Shown here piece after piece: positions 1 through 8,917 of a stretch of DNA of 64,000 bases. The first letter of the stretch is position 1. Every line of letters starts with the position of its first letter. This DNA comes from Streptomyces sp. NBC_00654 (GTDB lineage Bacteria > Actinomycetota > Actinomycetes > Streptomycetales > Streptomycetaceae), in the NCBI RefSeq assembly GCF_026341775.1, contig NZ_JAPEOB010000001.1:1860001-1924000 (forward strand). Reading direction: 5' to 3'. Both the position numbers and the translations under genes were made by a program. The notes beneath the pieces are model-generated. The model was not told where the DNA came from. It saw nothing but the letters and a program-made list of their open reading frames with translations, and ran no database searches.

Positions 1-641
<641 letters not shown>

Positions 642-645
<4 letters not shown>

Positions 646-1124
646 CTGCGCCCAGCACATTCGGGCTGAGTACCGAAGCCCGGAACCTTCACTGGTTGCT
701 GAGCAATCTGGTGGAGGAGGTGCCAGGGGTCCATTCGGTCACCGTCGTCTCGTCCGACGGGCTCATGCTGCTCTCCTCCGACCCCGGCCATCTCACCACC
801 ACCCCGGTCACCGGCCGGCAGGACGGCCCCAAGGGCTCCAGCGCCGACCTCGCCACCATCGTCTCCGGCATCGGCTCCCTCACGGTGGGAGCCGCGAAGC
901 TGATGGACGGCGGTGGCGTCAAGCAGACGATGGTCGCCATGGACGAGGGCAGCGTCTTCGTCATGTCGATCAGCGACGGCTCCCTGCTCGGCGTGCACGC
1001 CACCCCCGACTGCGACATGAGCGTCATCGCGTACCACATGGCACTCTTCGTCGGCCGTGCCGGACACGTCCTCACCCCCGAACTCCGCAGTGAACTGCGC
1101 AAATCGATGGAGAGCACCCAGTGA
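642..1124 (+). CDS. cvnB: Conservon roadblock/LC7-domain protein CvnB
   Basis: A 160-residue roadblock/LC7 protein. In conservons it sits at the membrane between the CvnA sensor and the CvnD GTPase, and the family resembles MglB-type GTPase regulators. The start is TTG at 642, preceded by a GAGGAGGC ribosome site and overlapping the cvnA stop as TTGA. The fold is recognisable from the segment NLVEEVPGVHSVTVVSSDGL near the N-terminus, the later GSLTVGAAKLMDGG helix and the strand FVMSISDGSLLGV. The length is somewhat above the roughly 120-140 residues of a minimal roadblock domain. It overlaps cvnC by four bases (GTGA), which implies translational coupling through the cluster. Confidence 0.93.
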
Positions 1125-1534
1125 CGCCCGCTGCTGAACCCGCCCGCAGGCTCCCCGTCCGCGGGTCGGACAAGAGGCCCGCACGGGTCCGTCCGTACTC
1201 CCTCACCGGGGGCCGTACCCGCTTCGGCCACGTCCTGCTCGTCGAGACGTTCGTCGCCGCGCTGGAGGCCCCCGAGGAGCGCCGCGAGCTCACCAACGGC
1301 AATCTCGCCTCGCGCGTCATGCCCGAACTCCAGGCGATCGTCGAACTCTGCCGCCGGATGCGTACGGTCGCGGAGATCTCGGCCCTCCTGAAGATGCCGC
1401 TCGGTGTGGTCCGGGTGCTGCTCAGCGACCTGGCCGACCAGGGAAAGATCCGCGTGTACGGAACCGGTCACGGCACCGGCCAGCCCGACCGCGCACTGCT
1501 CGAAAGGGTGCTCAATGGACTCCGCCGTCTCTGA
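1121..1534 (+). CDS. cvnC: Conservon DUF742 protein CvnC
   Basis: A 137-residue DUF742 protein, the third conservon member. The GTG start overlaps the cvnB stop. The N-terminal half carries the family signature RPYSLTGGRTR. The C-terminal half, from about residue 65, reads as a winged-helix-like segment (ELCRRMRTVAEISALLKMPLG followed by a strand near KIRVYG). The biochemical role of DUF742 is not firmly established, although it is thought to scaffold the CvnA/B/D complex. The last 20 bases overlap the start of cvnD in another frame, so cvnC and cvnD are also coupled. Confidence 0.93.
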   Translation: MTPAAEPARRLPVRGSDKRPARVRPYSLTGGRTRFGHVLLVETFVAALEAPEERRELTNGNLASRVMPELQAIVELCRRMRTVAEISALLKMPLGVVRVLLSDLADQGKIRVYGTGHGTGQPDRALLERVLNGLRRL

Positions 1535-2165
1535 GTCGCCGCTCTTCGCCCCGCGACAGCCGGGGCCCGGGGACCAGGCCGACGAATCGATCCAGGCCTG
1601 GCAGCTCGACCACACCAGGGCGCCCATCGCCACCAAGATCGTGGTCGCGGGTGGTTTCGGGGTGGGCAAGACGACGTTCGTCGGCTCGGTCTCCGAGATC
1701 ACCCCGCTGAAGACCGAAGCGCTGATGACCCAGGCCAGCGAGGAGACCGACGACCTCTCCGCGACGCCCGACAAGGTCACCACGACCGTCGCGATGGACT
1801 TCGGCCGGCTCACGCTCGACGACGACCTCGTCCTGTACGTCTTCGGCACACCCGGCCAGCAGCGCTTCTGGTTCATGTGGGACGACCTGGTGCGCGGGGC
1901 GATCGGCGCGGTCGTGCTCGCGGACACCCGGCGGCTCGCCGACTGCTTCCCCGCGCTCGACTACTTCGAGAGCTGCGGGCTGCCGTACATCGTGGCGGTC
2001 AACCACTTCGAGGGCACGCCCGGTTACGAGGCGGAGGACGTCAGGGAGGCCCTGACCGTACCCCCGCACGTACCTGTTGTGATCATGGACGCGCGCAACA
2101 GGATCACGGTCGTCGAGTCGCTGCTGGCCCTGGTGGGCCACGCGCTCGACGCCACCCCGGCGTAG
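1515..2165 (+). CDS. cvnD: Conservon small GTPase CvnD
   Basis: A 216-residue Ras/MglA-like small GTPase, the output switch of the conservon. The ATG at 1515 is chosen because AAAGGGTG lies directly upstream inside cvnC and because the first residues match CvnD proteins; longer in-frame starts would only translate cvnC sequence. The P-loop is GGFGVGKT at residues 46-53. The G3 region reads FGTPGQQRFWFMW. The base-specificity region VAVNHFEG replaces the canonical NKxD with NHFE, as is usual in this family. It ends 42 bases before a flavoprotein monooxygenase gene on the same strand, which is the likely downstream partner, since some conservons carry an extra enzyme gene at this place. Confidence 0.93.
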   Translation: MDSAVSESPLFAPRQPGPGDQADESIQAWQLDHTRAPIATKIVVAGGFGVGKTTFVGSVSEITPLKTEALMTQASEETDDLSATPDKVTTTVAMDFGRLTLDDDLVLYVFGTPGQQRFWFMWDDLVRGAIGAVVLADTRRLADCFPALDYFESCGLPYIVAVNHFEGTPGYEAEDVREALTVPPHVPVVIMDARNRITVVESLLALVGHALDATPA

Positions 2166-2207
2166 AGCCCCCGGCGCAAGCCGGAAACACCTAACGGAGA
2201 AACCGCG

Positions 2208-3443
2208 ATGCGGAAGATACTCATAGTCGGAGCCGGCCAGTCCGGACTCCAGCTGGCCCTCGGCCTCCAGTCCAGAGGGTACGAAGTCACCCTGATGTCC
2301 AACCGCACGGCCGACGAGATCCGGTCCGGCCGGGTCATGTCGACCCAGTGCATGTTCCACACCGCGCTCCAGCACGAGCGCGACTACCAGCTCAACTTCT
2401 GGGAGTCGCAGGCCCCGAAGATCCAGGGCCTCGGCATCTCGGTCGCCGCCCCCGACTCCTCGCGGGCCGTCGACTGGGTCGGAAAGCTGGACGGCTTCGC
2501 CCAGTCCGTCGACCAGCGCGTGAAGATGGCCGGCTGGATGGAGACCTTCGCCCAGCGCGGCGGTCAGCTCGTCATCCACGGTGCAGCCGTCTCCGACCTG
2601 GACTACTTCTCCCGCACCTACGACCTGGTGATGGTCTCCGCGGGCAAGGGCGAACTGGTCTCCATGTTCGGCCGGGACGCGTCCCGTTCGCCGTTCGACG
2701 CCCCGCAGCGCGCGCTGGCCGTCGCGTATGTGCACGGCATGGGCGTGCGCCCGGAGCACCCGGACTACGACGCCGTCCGCTGCAACCTGGTCCCGGGTGT
2801 CGGCGAGCTGTTCGTGATGCCGACCCTGACCACTTCCGGCCGTGCGGACATCCTGTTCTGGGAGGGCGTCCCGGGCGGTCCGCTGGATGTCTTCCAGGGC
2901 ATCAAGGACCCCTCCGAGCACCTCGCCAAGACGCTGGAGCTCATGGAGAAGTTCACCCCGTGGGAGTACGCACGCGCCACCAAGGTCGAACTGACCGACG
3001 CCAACGGCACGCTGGCGGGCCGTTACGCCCCGACCGTCCGCAAGCCGATCGGCCGGCTGCCCGGCGGCGGCCTGGTCCTCGGCGTGGCCGACGTGGTCGT
3101 CGCCAACGACCCGATCACCGGGCAGGGTTCGAACTCCGCCTCCAAGTGCGCGAACGCCTATCTGGACTCGATCATCGAGCACGGCGACCGCGAGTTCGAC
3201 GCGGAGTGGATGCAGTCCACGTTCGACCGCTACTGGGACACCGCGCAGCACGTCACGAAGTGGACCAACGCCATGCTCGGCGTACCGCCGGAGCACGTGC
3301 TGAACCTGATCGGCGCCGCCGGTCAGTTCCAGCCGGTCGCCGACCGCTTCGCCAACGGGTTCAACGACCCGGCGGACTTCGACAACTTCTTCTTCGAGCC
3401 GGAGAAGACGAACGCGTACCTCGCCGAGGTCGCCGGGGCCTGA
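2208..3443 (+). CDS. Styrene-monooxygenase-like FAD-dependent oxygenase (StyA family)
   Basis: A 411-residue FAD-binding monooxygenase of the StyA/indole-oxygenase group, close to the family length of about 415. The N-terminal Rossmann motif is VGAGQSG at residues 7-13. A later segment, VVVANDPITGQGSNSASK, matches the flavin-contact region NDPITGQG typical of StyA. Such enzymes epoxidise or hydroxylate aromatic substrates and need FADH2 from a separate reductase; no StyB-like reductase gene is in the window. The ATG follows ACGGAGAAACCGCG. It starts 42 bases after cvnD with no terminator between, so co-transcription with the conservon is likely. The substrate is unknown. A strong hairpin follows at 3455-3507. 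Confidence 0.85.
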   Translation: MRKILIVGAGQSGLQLALGLQSRGYEVTLMSNRTADEIRSGRVMSTQCMFHTALQHERDYQLNFWESQAPKIQGLGISVAAPDSSRAVDWVGKLDGFAQSVDQRVKMAGWMETFAQRGGQLVIHGAAVSDLDYFSRTYDLVMVSAGKGELVSMFGRDASRSPFDAPQRALAVAYVHGMGVRPEHPDYDAVRCNLVPGVGELFVMPTLTTSGRADILFWEGVPGGPLDVFQGIKDPSEHLAKTLELMEKFTPWEYARATKVELTDANGTLAGRYAPTVRKPIGRLPGGGLVLGVADVVVANDPITGQGSNSASKCANAYLDSIIEHGDREFDAEWMQSTFDRYWDTAQHVTKWTNAMLGVPPEHVLNLIGAAGQFQPVADRFANGFNDPADFDNFFFEPEKTNAYLAEVAGA

Positions 3444-3454
3444 CCCCGTACACC

Positions 3455-3507
3455 CGGAGGCCGGGCCGACGGCCGACGCATCGGTCGGCGCGACGGCCCG
3501 GCCTCCG
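3455..3507. terminator. Bidirectional intrinsic terminator between convergent genes
   Basis: A perfect 14-bp stem, CGGAGGCCGGGCCG with CGGCCCGGCCTCCG, encloses a smaller inner hairpin (GCCGA/TCGGC). It sits between the convergent monooxygenase and NlpC/P60 genes. There is no long T-run, which is common for Streptomyces terminators. Confidence 0.75.
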
Positions 3508-3524
3508 CGCGGGCGGGACGGTCT

Positions 3525-4814
3525 TCAGGCGTCCGGCGGTGCCGTGTCCGCGCTGTAGCCGGTGTCCGCGCCGTCCGAGGCGCCCTCGGGCAGCTCCGGC
3601 GGGGTGTACGTCGTCAGCGGAGTGCCCCGCGGATCGGGGCGCACCGCGCCCAGCAGCGGATTCGACGCGACCGGCGACACCTTCACCGAGGACCCGGGCC
3701 GCGGTGCCTGCACCACCATGCCGTCGCCGATGTACAGCGCCACATGGGTCGCCTTGGGGAAGTAGACCACCAGGTCCCCCGGGCGCAGCGAGGCGACGGG
3801 CACCTTCGGCAGCTGCCGCCACTGCTCCTGCGAGGTCCGCGGGATGGCCAGGCCCGCGCTCGCCCAGGCCTGCGAGGTGAGCCCGGAGCAGTCGAAGGAG
3901 TCGGGGCCCTCGGCGCCCCAGAGATACGGTTTGCCGATCTGGCCGACCGCGAACGCGACAGCCTCACCGCCCTGTTCGGTCGGCGGACGGGTCGAGCTGA
4001 GCGCTCCCGAGGCGACCAGTTCGCCCTGGGCCTTGTCCGTGTCCCGCCGCTCCAGCGCGGCCAGTCCGGCGAGCTGCTCGGCGGAGAGTGTGGCCAGCAG
4101 CCCCTCGACCTCGTTCAGCTTCGCCCGTACGGTGTCGCGCTGCCGCTTCTTGCGCGCGGTCAGCGCCTGTTGCCTGTTGAGCGCCGCGCGGGACTTGACG
4201 GCCAGCGCGTCGGCGCGTTTCGCGGCGACGGTCAGCCGGTCCACGGTCGCCGCCCGCCCGGCGGCGGCCCGTTCGATGACATGGCTCTGGTCCAGGGCGT
4301 GCACGGGGTCACGGGCCAGCAGGAGATGCAGATAGGCGGAGAATTCGGACTGCCCCTGATACTGCTCACGGGCCAGCCGGCCCGCGTCCCCGCGGCCGCG
4401 GTCGAGGGCGAGCCGGGCCTTGCTCAGGTCGGAGTTCAGCTTCCTGGTCTCCGCGGTGCGCTTCTTCAGCTGCTCCTCGGTGCCGTTGTAGGACTCGGTG
4501 GCTTCCTCGGCCTGCTGGTAGAGCCTCCGCAGTTCCGTCAGCAGCTCGGCGATGCCTCTGGGTTCCCCGGCGCCGGGGTCGGGGCCCTGGTCGGCCTCCG
4601 CGTCGGCGCCCACGTCGGTCTCCTCGTCGGTGCCGGCGTCGGCGTCCACCTCCGTGCCGGTCTCCGTGCCGGTCTCCGTGCCGGGCTCCGTACCCGGATC
4701 GTCGGGAGAGGCGGGCGGGACGGGCGAGGAGGGCACGGCGACGGCGGGGGACGCCAGCATGACCGCGGCCAGCGCCGCCGCCGTGCAGACCGCGCGCGGG
4801 ATCCTGCCTGACAC
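3525..4814 (-). CDS. Secreted NlpC/P60 peptidoglycan endopeptidase with coiled-coil domain
   Basis: A 429-residue secreted cell-wall hydrolase resembling RipA-type endopeptidases. The GTG start at 4814 is preceded by GGAGGTGGTGTC. Residues 1-26 form a signal peptide ending in ASPAVA. Residues of about 30-80 are acidic low-complexity repeats of GTET and D/A type. About 85-245 is a long charged coiled coil, as in hydrolases kept inactive until released at the wall. The C-terminal NlpC/P60 domain spans about 285-395, with catalytic Cys in FDCSGLT and His in ATHVALYIGDG. Expected activity is cleavage of the D-Glu-to-diamino-acid peptide bond. It is a single gene convergent with the conservon cluster. 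Confidence 0.92.
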   Translation of the reverse strand: MSGRIPRAVCTAAALAAVMLASPAVAVPSSPVPPASPDDPGTEPGTETGTETGTEVDADAGTDEETDVGADAEADQGPDPGAGEPRGIAELLTELRRLYQQAEEATESYNGTEEQLKKRTAETRKLNSDLSKARLALDRGRGDAGRLAREQYQGQSEFSAYLHLLLARDPVHALDQSHVIERAAAGRAATVDRLTVAAKRADALAVKSRAALNRQQALTARKKRQRDTVRAKLNEVEGLLATLSAEQLAGLAALERRDTDKAQGELVASGALSSTRPPTEQGGEAVAFAVGQIGKPYLWGAEGPDSFDCSGLTSQAWASAGLAIPRTSQEQWRQLPKVPVASLRPGDLVVYFPKATHVALYIGDGMVVQAPRPGSSVKVSPVASNPLLGAVRPDPRGTPLTTYTPPELPEGASDGADTGYSADTAPPDA

Positions 4815-4929
4815 GACACCACCTCCGGTGACGGATTCGGAGCTCTGAACGGGCTCCGGACGAGTGAGCGAATCTGTTTCATCCGGTCACTCGGTGTCGG
4901 ACGATGCAAGCACCGCGCGGCGTGGCGGC

Positions 4930-4968
4930 CGGCGGATCCCCCGGAAGGCGGTGCGGGGGAATCCGCCG
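4930..4968 (-). terminator. Intrinsic terminator downstream of the pseudokinase gene
   Basis: The arms CGGCGGATCCCCCG and CGGGGGAATCCGCCG (one bulged base) lie just downstream of the stop at 4977 on the minus strand. The hairpin separates the pseudokinase gene from the hydrolase gene that follows it. Confidence 0.6.
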
Positions 4969-4976
4969 ACGGCGCG

Positions 4977-7742
4977 TCAGGCCACCGTGAAGGCGTAGAA
5001 GGCCCGGTCCCGCTGGACGACGACGGTCCTTCTGGTGGTCAGGGTCCGGTACGGGGCGGTCACCGCGGCCCCCTTCGGGTCCTGCACACCGATGTCCTGG
5101 AACTTCCACAGCCGTCGCCCGTCGGCCGCGGCGAACGCGGTCACCTGGGAGGCGTCGGCGGCGATCAGGGTCTTCTCACTGGAGCTGAGGGTGATCGCCG
5201 GGGCACTGCCGCCGAGCGGCACCTCCGTCGAACGCCGCCACACGAGCCGGCCGGTCCCGCGCTGCACCGCGCCGACCTCCTGCGTGCGGTTGGTGGTGTG
5301 GAGCAGCGGCCCGGCCACCACGGGCGTGCCGTAGACGGAACCCGTACCGCCGTTCAGCCGCCACAGCGGCCTGGCGGTGTCCGCCTCGAACGCCTGGAGG
5401 TCCGCGCCGACCGCGCCGTACAGCCGCCCGTCCTCGTCGCCCTGGACCCCCGCCGCCGGGGCGAGGATGCCGTACTGCTTCACCCACAGCAGCTTGCCGG
5501 TCTTCTGGTCGAACGCGCGGATGGAGCCCTTCCCCTTGGCGGCGCCGACCTCGGCGGGCGTCAGGGTCACCGCGTCCTGGCGTACGAGGAGGTCGGCGGA
5601 GCGCTCCGCGATCAGCCGGTAGACGGGGGTGCCCGGGGCCCGGCCGGCCGGGACGGCGGTGCGCCACAGCTCCTGGCGCCGCACGATGTCGTAGGCGAAG
5701 AAGTAGGCCTGGACGACCTGCTTGTCCTTGCCCGGCTTCTTGCCCTTCTTCGGCTTGGGGGCCTTCACGGTGACCGTGGTGGAGCCGGTGAACCAGACGA
5801 CGGACCCGGACTGCCCGGTGATCGCGCCCATCCTCAGGTTCGGCAGGCCCGTGAACTGGTCCGCGTACCGCAGCCGGTGCTTGACCGCACCGTCCCGGGG
5901 CGACAGCCAGAGGAACTCGGTCGGGCTCGCCACGAAGCAGAGATCCGCACCCGCCGCCAGGGCGGCCTGCCCCTTGGCCGCGTCCGCGCGCTGCCAGACC
6001 CGCTTCCCGGTGCGCAGGTCGATGGCGCTCGCCTGGCTCTCGCTCGTCAGCACCAGCAGCTTGTCCCGCCACACGGCGGTCGTGAGCGGTGACGACTCGG
6101 AGGCCGGGTGCGCATAGGTCCACCGCGGCTCCGGGGCCTGCCCCGGGAGGGTGCGGCGACGGTCCGGGGCGGGCTTGTCGTCGTCGGCCGCCGCGCTGTC
6201 GTCGGACCCCAGAAGTCCCACGGCGCTCCCGCCGACGATCAGTCCGCCGGCCGCGGCGGCAGCGGTGATGAGCAGGGCCCGGCGGCTCGCGGTGGGGGAC
6301 GGTGCCGGAGCCGGGGGCGGCAGCGGGAGCGACACCATCGGTGTGGCGGCGGGCGCGGGGACCCCCGGGAGGGCGGCCGGGGCGTAGGGAGCGGGGCCGC
6401 CCGGGGTGCGCGGGTACGGCGTGCCGGGGGCGGGGGCCTCGGGGGCCTCGGGGGACGAGAGGGCCTCGGGGGCCGCGGGGGCCGCGGGGGCCGCGGGGGC
6501 CGCGGGCGGCACCGGGCCGCCGGACGGCTGAGGGGCGGCCGGAAGCGCGGCGGCGGGAGCTGCCGGAGCGGCGGCCGAGGACGCGGTCAGCTCGCGGGGG
6601 ACGGCGAGCTGGGTCGTCGGGTGGTCGGTCCGCGCGGTGCCCGGCACGGTACCGAGGTAGCGGGTGGTCCCCCCGCTCTCCTTCCCGGCCCCGGGGGCGC
6701 CGGCCGGCCCGCCGCCGGGCGCGAGCGGCGCCGCGTCGACGGGGGCGTCCCGGGGCCCGTCCGAGCTCGCCTCCGCGCCCGCGTTCCCCTCCGCGCCCAC
6801 CGCCTCCGCGTCGAGCGGTGTCTCCAGCGCCCGGACCCGCGCCTCCTGGTCGGCCACCGCCGCCACCAGCCGCTCGGGGAGCCAGCCGCCCCTGGCGAGC
6901 CCGGCCGCCCCCTCCAGCGCCAGCTCCGCGGCGACCGAACCGGCGCTCGGCCGCAGGGCGGGGTCCTTCGCGAGGCAGCCGGCGATCAGTTCCCGCAACG
7001 CGTCGGGTACGGAGTCCAGTTCGGGTTCCGCGTGCGCGATCCGCCCGGCCGCCTCCTCGGGCGGACCGTCGGTGAAGGGGGTCGTGCCGGTGGCCGCGTA
7101 CGCCAGCAGCAGCCCCAGGACGAAGAGGTCGGAGGGTGCGCCCGCCTCCACGCCCTCGACCTGTTCGGGCGTGAGATACCCCAGCCGGACCGAGAGCTGC
7201 TCGCCCCTCGCCTCGGCGGACGCCGCAGCGCCCAGCGGGCCGAACGCGGTGAGCCGGGGCCCGTCCTCGGCCAGCAGCACCGTCCCGGGCGCGAGCCCCT
7301 GGAGCACCGTCCCGGTGGCGTGCACCCGGGAGAGGATCTCGGCGATGCCCGCGCCCAGTATCCGCACCGCGCGTTCGGGCAGCGGTCCGCCGAGGCCGAT
7401 CGCGTCGGCGAGCGTCAGCGCGGGAACGTAACCCGCCGCCGTCCACAGGGCGTTGGGTGCCTCGGCCGTAATGCCGGAGTCGTCGTCCGGGGTCACCCGG
7501 GTGTCCAGCGGTGGCGTCACCCAGCCGCCCGCCAGACGTTCGGCCGTGCGCGCCTCCGACTGGAAACGGCGCCGGAACGCCGGGACCGCGGCGAGTGCGG
7601 GCCGCGCCGCGGTGATCACGACCGGCTCGCCGTCAGCACTCTCCCGGGCCAGGTACTGCACGGCGGCGGCACCCTCGCGGAAGCGGGCCAGCACGGTGTA
7701 CCGGCCCAAATGGCGTGGATCGTCCTGACGCAGCGCCTCCAT
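4977..7742 (-). CDS. Membrane pseudokinase (Ser/Thr kinase fold) with extracellular PQQ-type beta-propeller
   Basis: A 921-residue protein. Residues of about 15-270 are a Hanks-type kinase domain by overall pattern, but the catalytic residues are gone. The VAIK lysine is Thr44 (VVITAARP). The HRDLKP loop reads VLQGLAP (147-152), losing His, Arg, Asp and Lys. The DFG motif is AFG with Ala166. The glycine loop is also degenerate (REGAAAVQY). A Pro/Ala-rich linker with GGGGCCGCG repeats follows, then a membrane segment (LLITAAAAAGGLIVGGSAVGLL), then WD/PQQ-like propeller blades such as IDLRTGKRVWQ and FDQKTGKLLWV. I infer a non-catalytic sensor or scaffold with an outside ligand-binding propeller. 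The ATG is preceded by GAGGGGGGTG, and TAAGAT at 7785-7790 may be its -10. Confidence 0.9.
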   Translation of the reverse strand: MEALRQDDPRHLGRYTVLARFREGAAAVQYLARESADGEPVVITAARPALAAVPAFRRRFQSEARTAERLAGGWVTPPLDTRVTPDDDSGITAEAPNALWTAAGYVPALTLADAIGLGGPLPERAVRILGAGIAEILSRVHATGTVLQGLAPGTVLLAEDGPRLTAFGPLGAAASAEARGEQLSVRLGYLTPEQVEGVEAGAPSDLFVLGLLLAYAATGTTPFTDGPPEEAAGRIAHAEPELDSVPDALRELIAGCLAKDPALRPSAGSVAAELALEGAAGLARGGWLPERLVAAVADQEARVRALETPLDAEAVGAEGNAGAEASSDGPRDAPVDAAPLAPGGGPAGAPGAGKESGGTTRYLGTVPGTARTDHPTTQLAVPRELTASSAAAPAAPAAALPAAPQPSGGPVPPAAPAAPAAPAAPEALSSPEAPEAPAPGTPYPRTPGGPAPYAPAALPGVPAPAATPMVSLPLPPPAPAPSPTASRRALLITAAAAAGGLIVGGSAVGLLGSDDSAAADDDKPAPDRRRTLPGQAPEPRWTYAHPASESSPLTTAVWRDKLLVLTSESQASAIDLRTGKRVWQRADAAKGQAALAAGADLCFVASPTEFLWLSPRDGAVKHRLRYADQFTGLPNLRMGAITGQSGSVVWFTGSTTVTVKAPKPKKGKKPGKDKQVVQAYFFAYDIVRRQELWRTAVPAGRAPGTPVYRLIAERSADLLVRQDAVTLTPAEVGAAKGKGSIRAFDQKTGKLLWVKQYGILAPAAGVQGDEDGRLYGAVGADLQAFEADTARPLWRLNGGTGSVYGTPVVAGPLLHTTNRTQEVGAVQRGTGRLVWRRSTEVPLGGSAPAITLSSSEKTLIAADASQVTAFAAADGRRLWKFQDIGVQDPKGAAVTAPYRTLTTRRTVVVQRDRAFYAFTVA

Positions 7743-7822
7743 GGCGCACCCCCCTCGTGACCGTCCCTCGGCACCTGACCGTCGATCTTAGGGCCTGCCC
7801 CGCGCCGGACCGCCCGCGCCGC

Positions 7823-8098
7823 TCAGCCGCCGCTCCGGGGCTTCGTCCAGGGCCACTTGGGAGTGCGGGACCCGCGGCCCTCGGGGGCGTACTCGTACAC
7901 CCAGCCACGCTGGATGCCGAGCCGCTTCGAGTACCCGGCCGGGACCCGGCGGTACGCGTACACGGTCGGCGGCCCGCCGTCGGCGTCCGGTACCGGGACC
8001 TCGTACCACTTGGGGGGATGGCCGGTCGGGCCCAGAAGGACGGGCAGCACCCTGCCGTCCAGGGGGCCGCCGGTGAAGGGGGTGTTCTCGCTTCTCAC
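7823..8098 (-). CDS. Conserved hypothetical protein, 91 aa
   Basis: A small protein I do not assign to a named family. The GTG at 8098 lies only four bases after the TetR stop codon, so it is probably translated with the regulator gene. The sequence is rich in Gly, Pro, Tyr and Trp (KWYEVPVPDADGGPPTVYAY, later GWVYEYAPEGR and PKWPWTK), which suggests a compact beta-rich soluble domain without a signal peptide or membrane segment. An upstream in-frame extension overlapping tetR exists but is unlikely. The function is unknown; the linkage suggests a minor role in the same regulatory unit or simple read-through. Confidence 0.7.
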   Translation of the reverse strand: MRSENTPFTGGPLDGRVLPVLLGPTGHPPKWYEVPVPDADGGPPTVYAYRRVPAGYSKRLGIQRGWVYEYAPEGRGSRTPKWPWTKPRSGG

Positions 8099-8102
8099 CC
8101 GC

Positions 8103-8876
8103 TCAGTCTGACGCAACGGGTCCCGGCAGCAGATGCGCCGCCCCACCGACGGCCGGGATCACCAGCCCCGCCAGCCGTCCGGCCGGTCCCTCGGCGGTCT
8201 CCAGGGCCAGGAGTTCGGCCATCGCGGACGCGGTCTCCCGGTCCGTCGCCGCGGTCGCCGCGAGCAGCGCGATCAGATGGTCGACCAGCCAGCCGCGCAG
8301 TTCGGCCGCCGGGGGCTGCTTCTCCTCGTCGAGCCAGATCAGGGAAGCGGCCTCGACGGCGGCGATCCAGGTGCGCACCATCATCCGCAGCCGGGGCCCC
8401 GCGGGGCGCTGTCCGGGGTCCTCGCCCCGGCCGAGGTGCAGCAGGATCTGCTCGGCCGCCGCCCGTCGTACGCCGTCGACGATCGCCGTCGTACGGGAGG
8501 TCTCGGCGACGCTGCCGCCCTGGAGCAGGGCGCTGAACCCCGCGTCGTGCTCGTCGACGAAGCCGAGATAGCGGTCCAGGACCCTGCTCACCCGCTCGGT
8601 GGGCGGGCCCACCGCGGGTTCCGTGAAGCAGAGCTTCAGCTCGTCCGCGGCGGACCGGAGGGCCGCCTCGTACAACTGCTGGCGCCCGCCGGGGAAGTAG
8701 CGGTAGACGAGTGGCCGGGAGACACCGGCGACCGCCGCCACCTCGTCCAGCGAGACCTCGTCGGGTGCCCGGTGCGCGAAGAGGCTGAGCGCCGCGCCCA
8801 GGAGCTGCGTGCGGCGCTCCTCGACGCTGAGCCTGCGGTACGCACGGGGCGGCGGGGCCGCGGCGGTGGAGGTCAT
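8103..8876 (-). CDS. TetR/AcrR-family transcriptional regulator
   Basis: A 257-residue TetR-type repressor. The ATG at 8876 (MTSTAAAPPP) is preferred over a start 69 bases upstream, because the extra N-terminus has no family match. The helix-turn-helix is at about residues 22-67: RRTQLLGAALSLFAHRAPDEVSLDEVAAVAGVSRPLVYRYF in outline, with the recognition helix around VSRPLVYRYFP. The C-terminal region is a helical ligand-binding domain with no recognised specificity. The gene lies 41 bases downstream of the AurF-like oxygenase gene and 4 bases upstream of the small unknown gene. A perfect palindrome in that 41-base gap and an inverted repeat at 9900-9922 are candidate operators. Confidence 0.93.
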   Translation of the reverse strand: MTSTAAAPPPRAYRRLSVEERRTQLLGAALSLFAHRAPDEVSLDEVAAVAGVSRPLVYRYFPGGRQQLYEAALRSAADELKLCFTEPAVGPPTERVSRVLDRYLGFVDEHDAGFSALLQGGSVAETSRTTAIVDGVRRAAAEQILLHLGRGEDPGQRPAGPRLRMMVRTWIAAVEAASLIWLDEEKQPPAAELRGWLVDHLIALLAATAATDRETASAMAELLALETAEGPAGRLAGLVIPAVGGAAHLLPGPVASD

Positions 8877-8893
8877 GGCCCGAAGCCTAACGG

Positions 8894-8915
8894 CCCCGTC
8901 CCGGCCGGGACGGGG
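8894..8915. repeat. 22-bp perfect palindrome between oxygenase and TetR genes
   Basis: CCCCGTCCCGG is followed directly by its reverse complement CCGGGACGGGG. It lies between the stop of the diiron oxygenase gene and the tetR start. It could be a TetR operator for autoregulation or an RNA hairpin that separates the two genes; the sequence alone does not decide. Confidence 0.6.
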
Positions 8916-8917
8916 GC

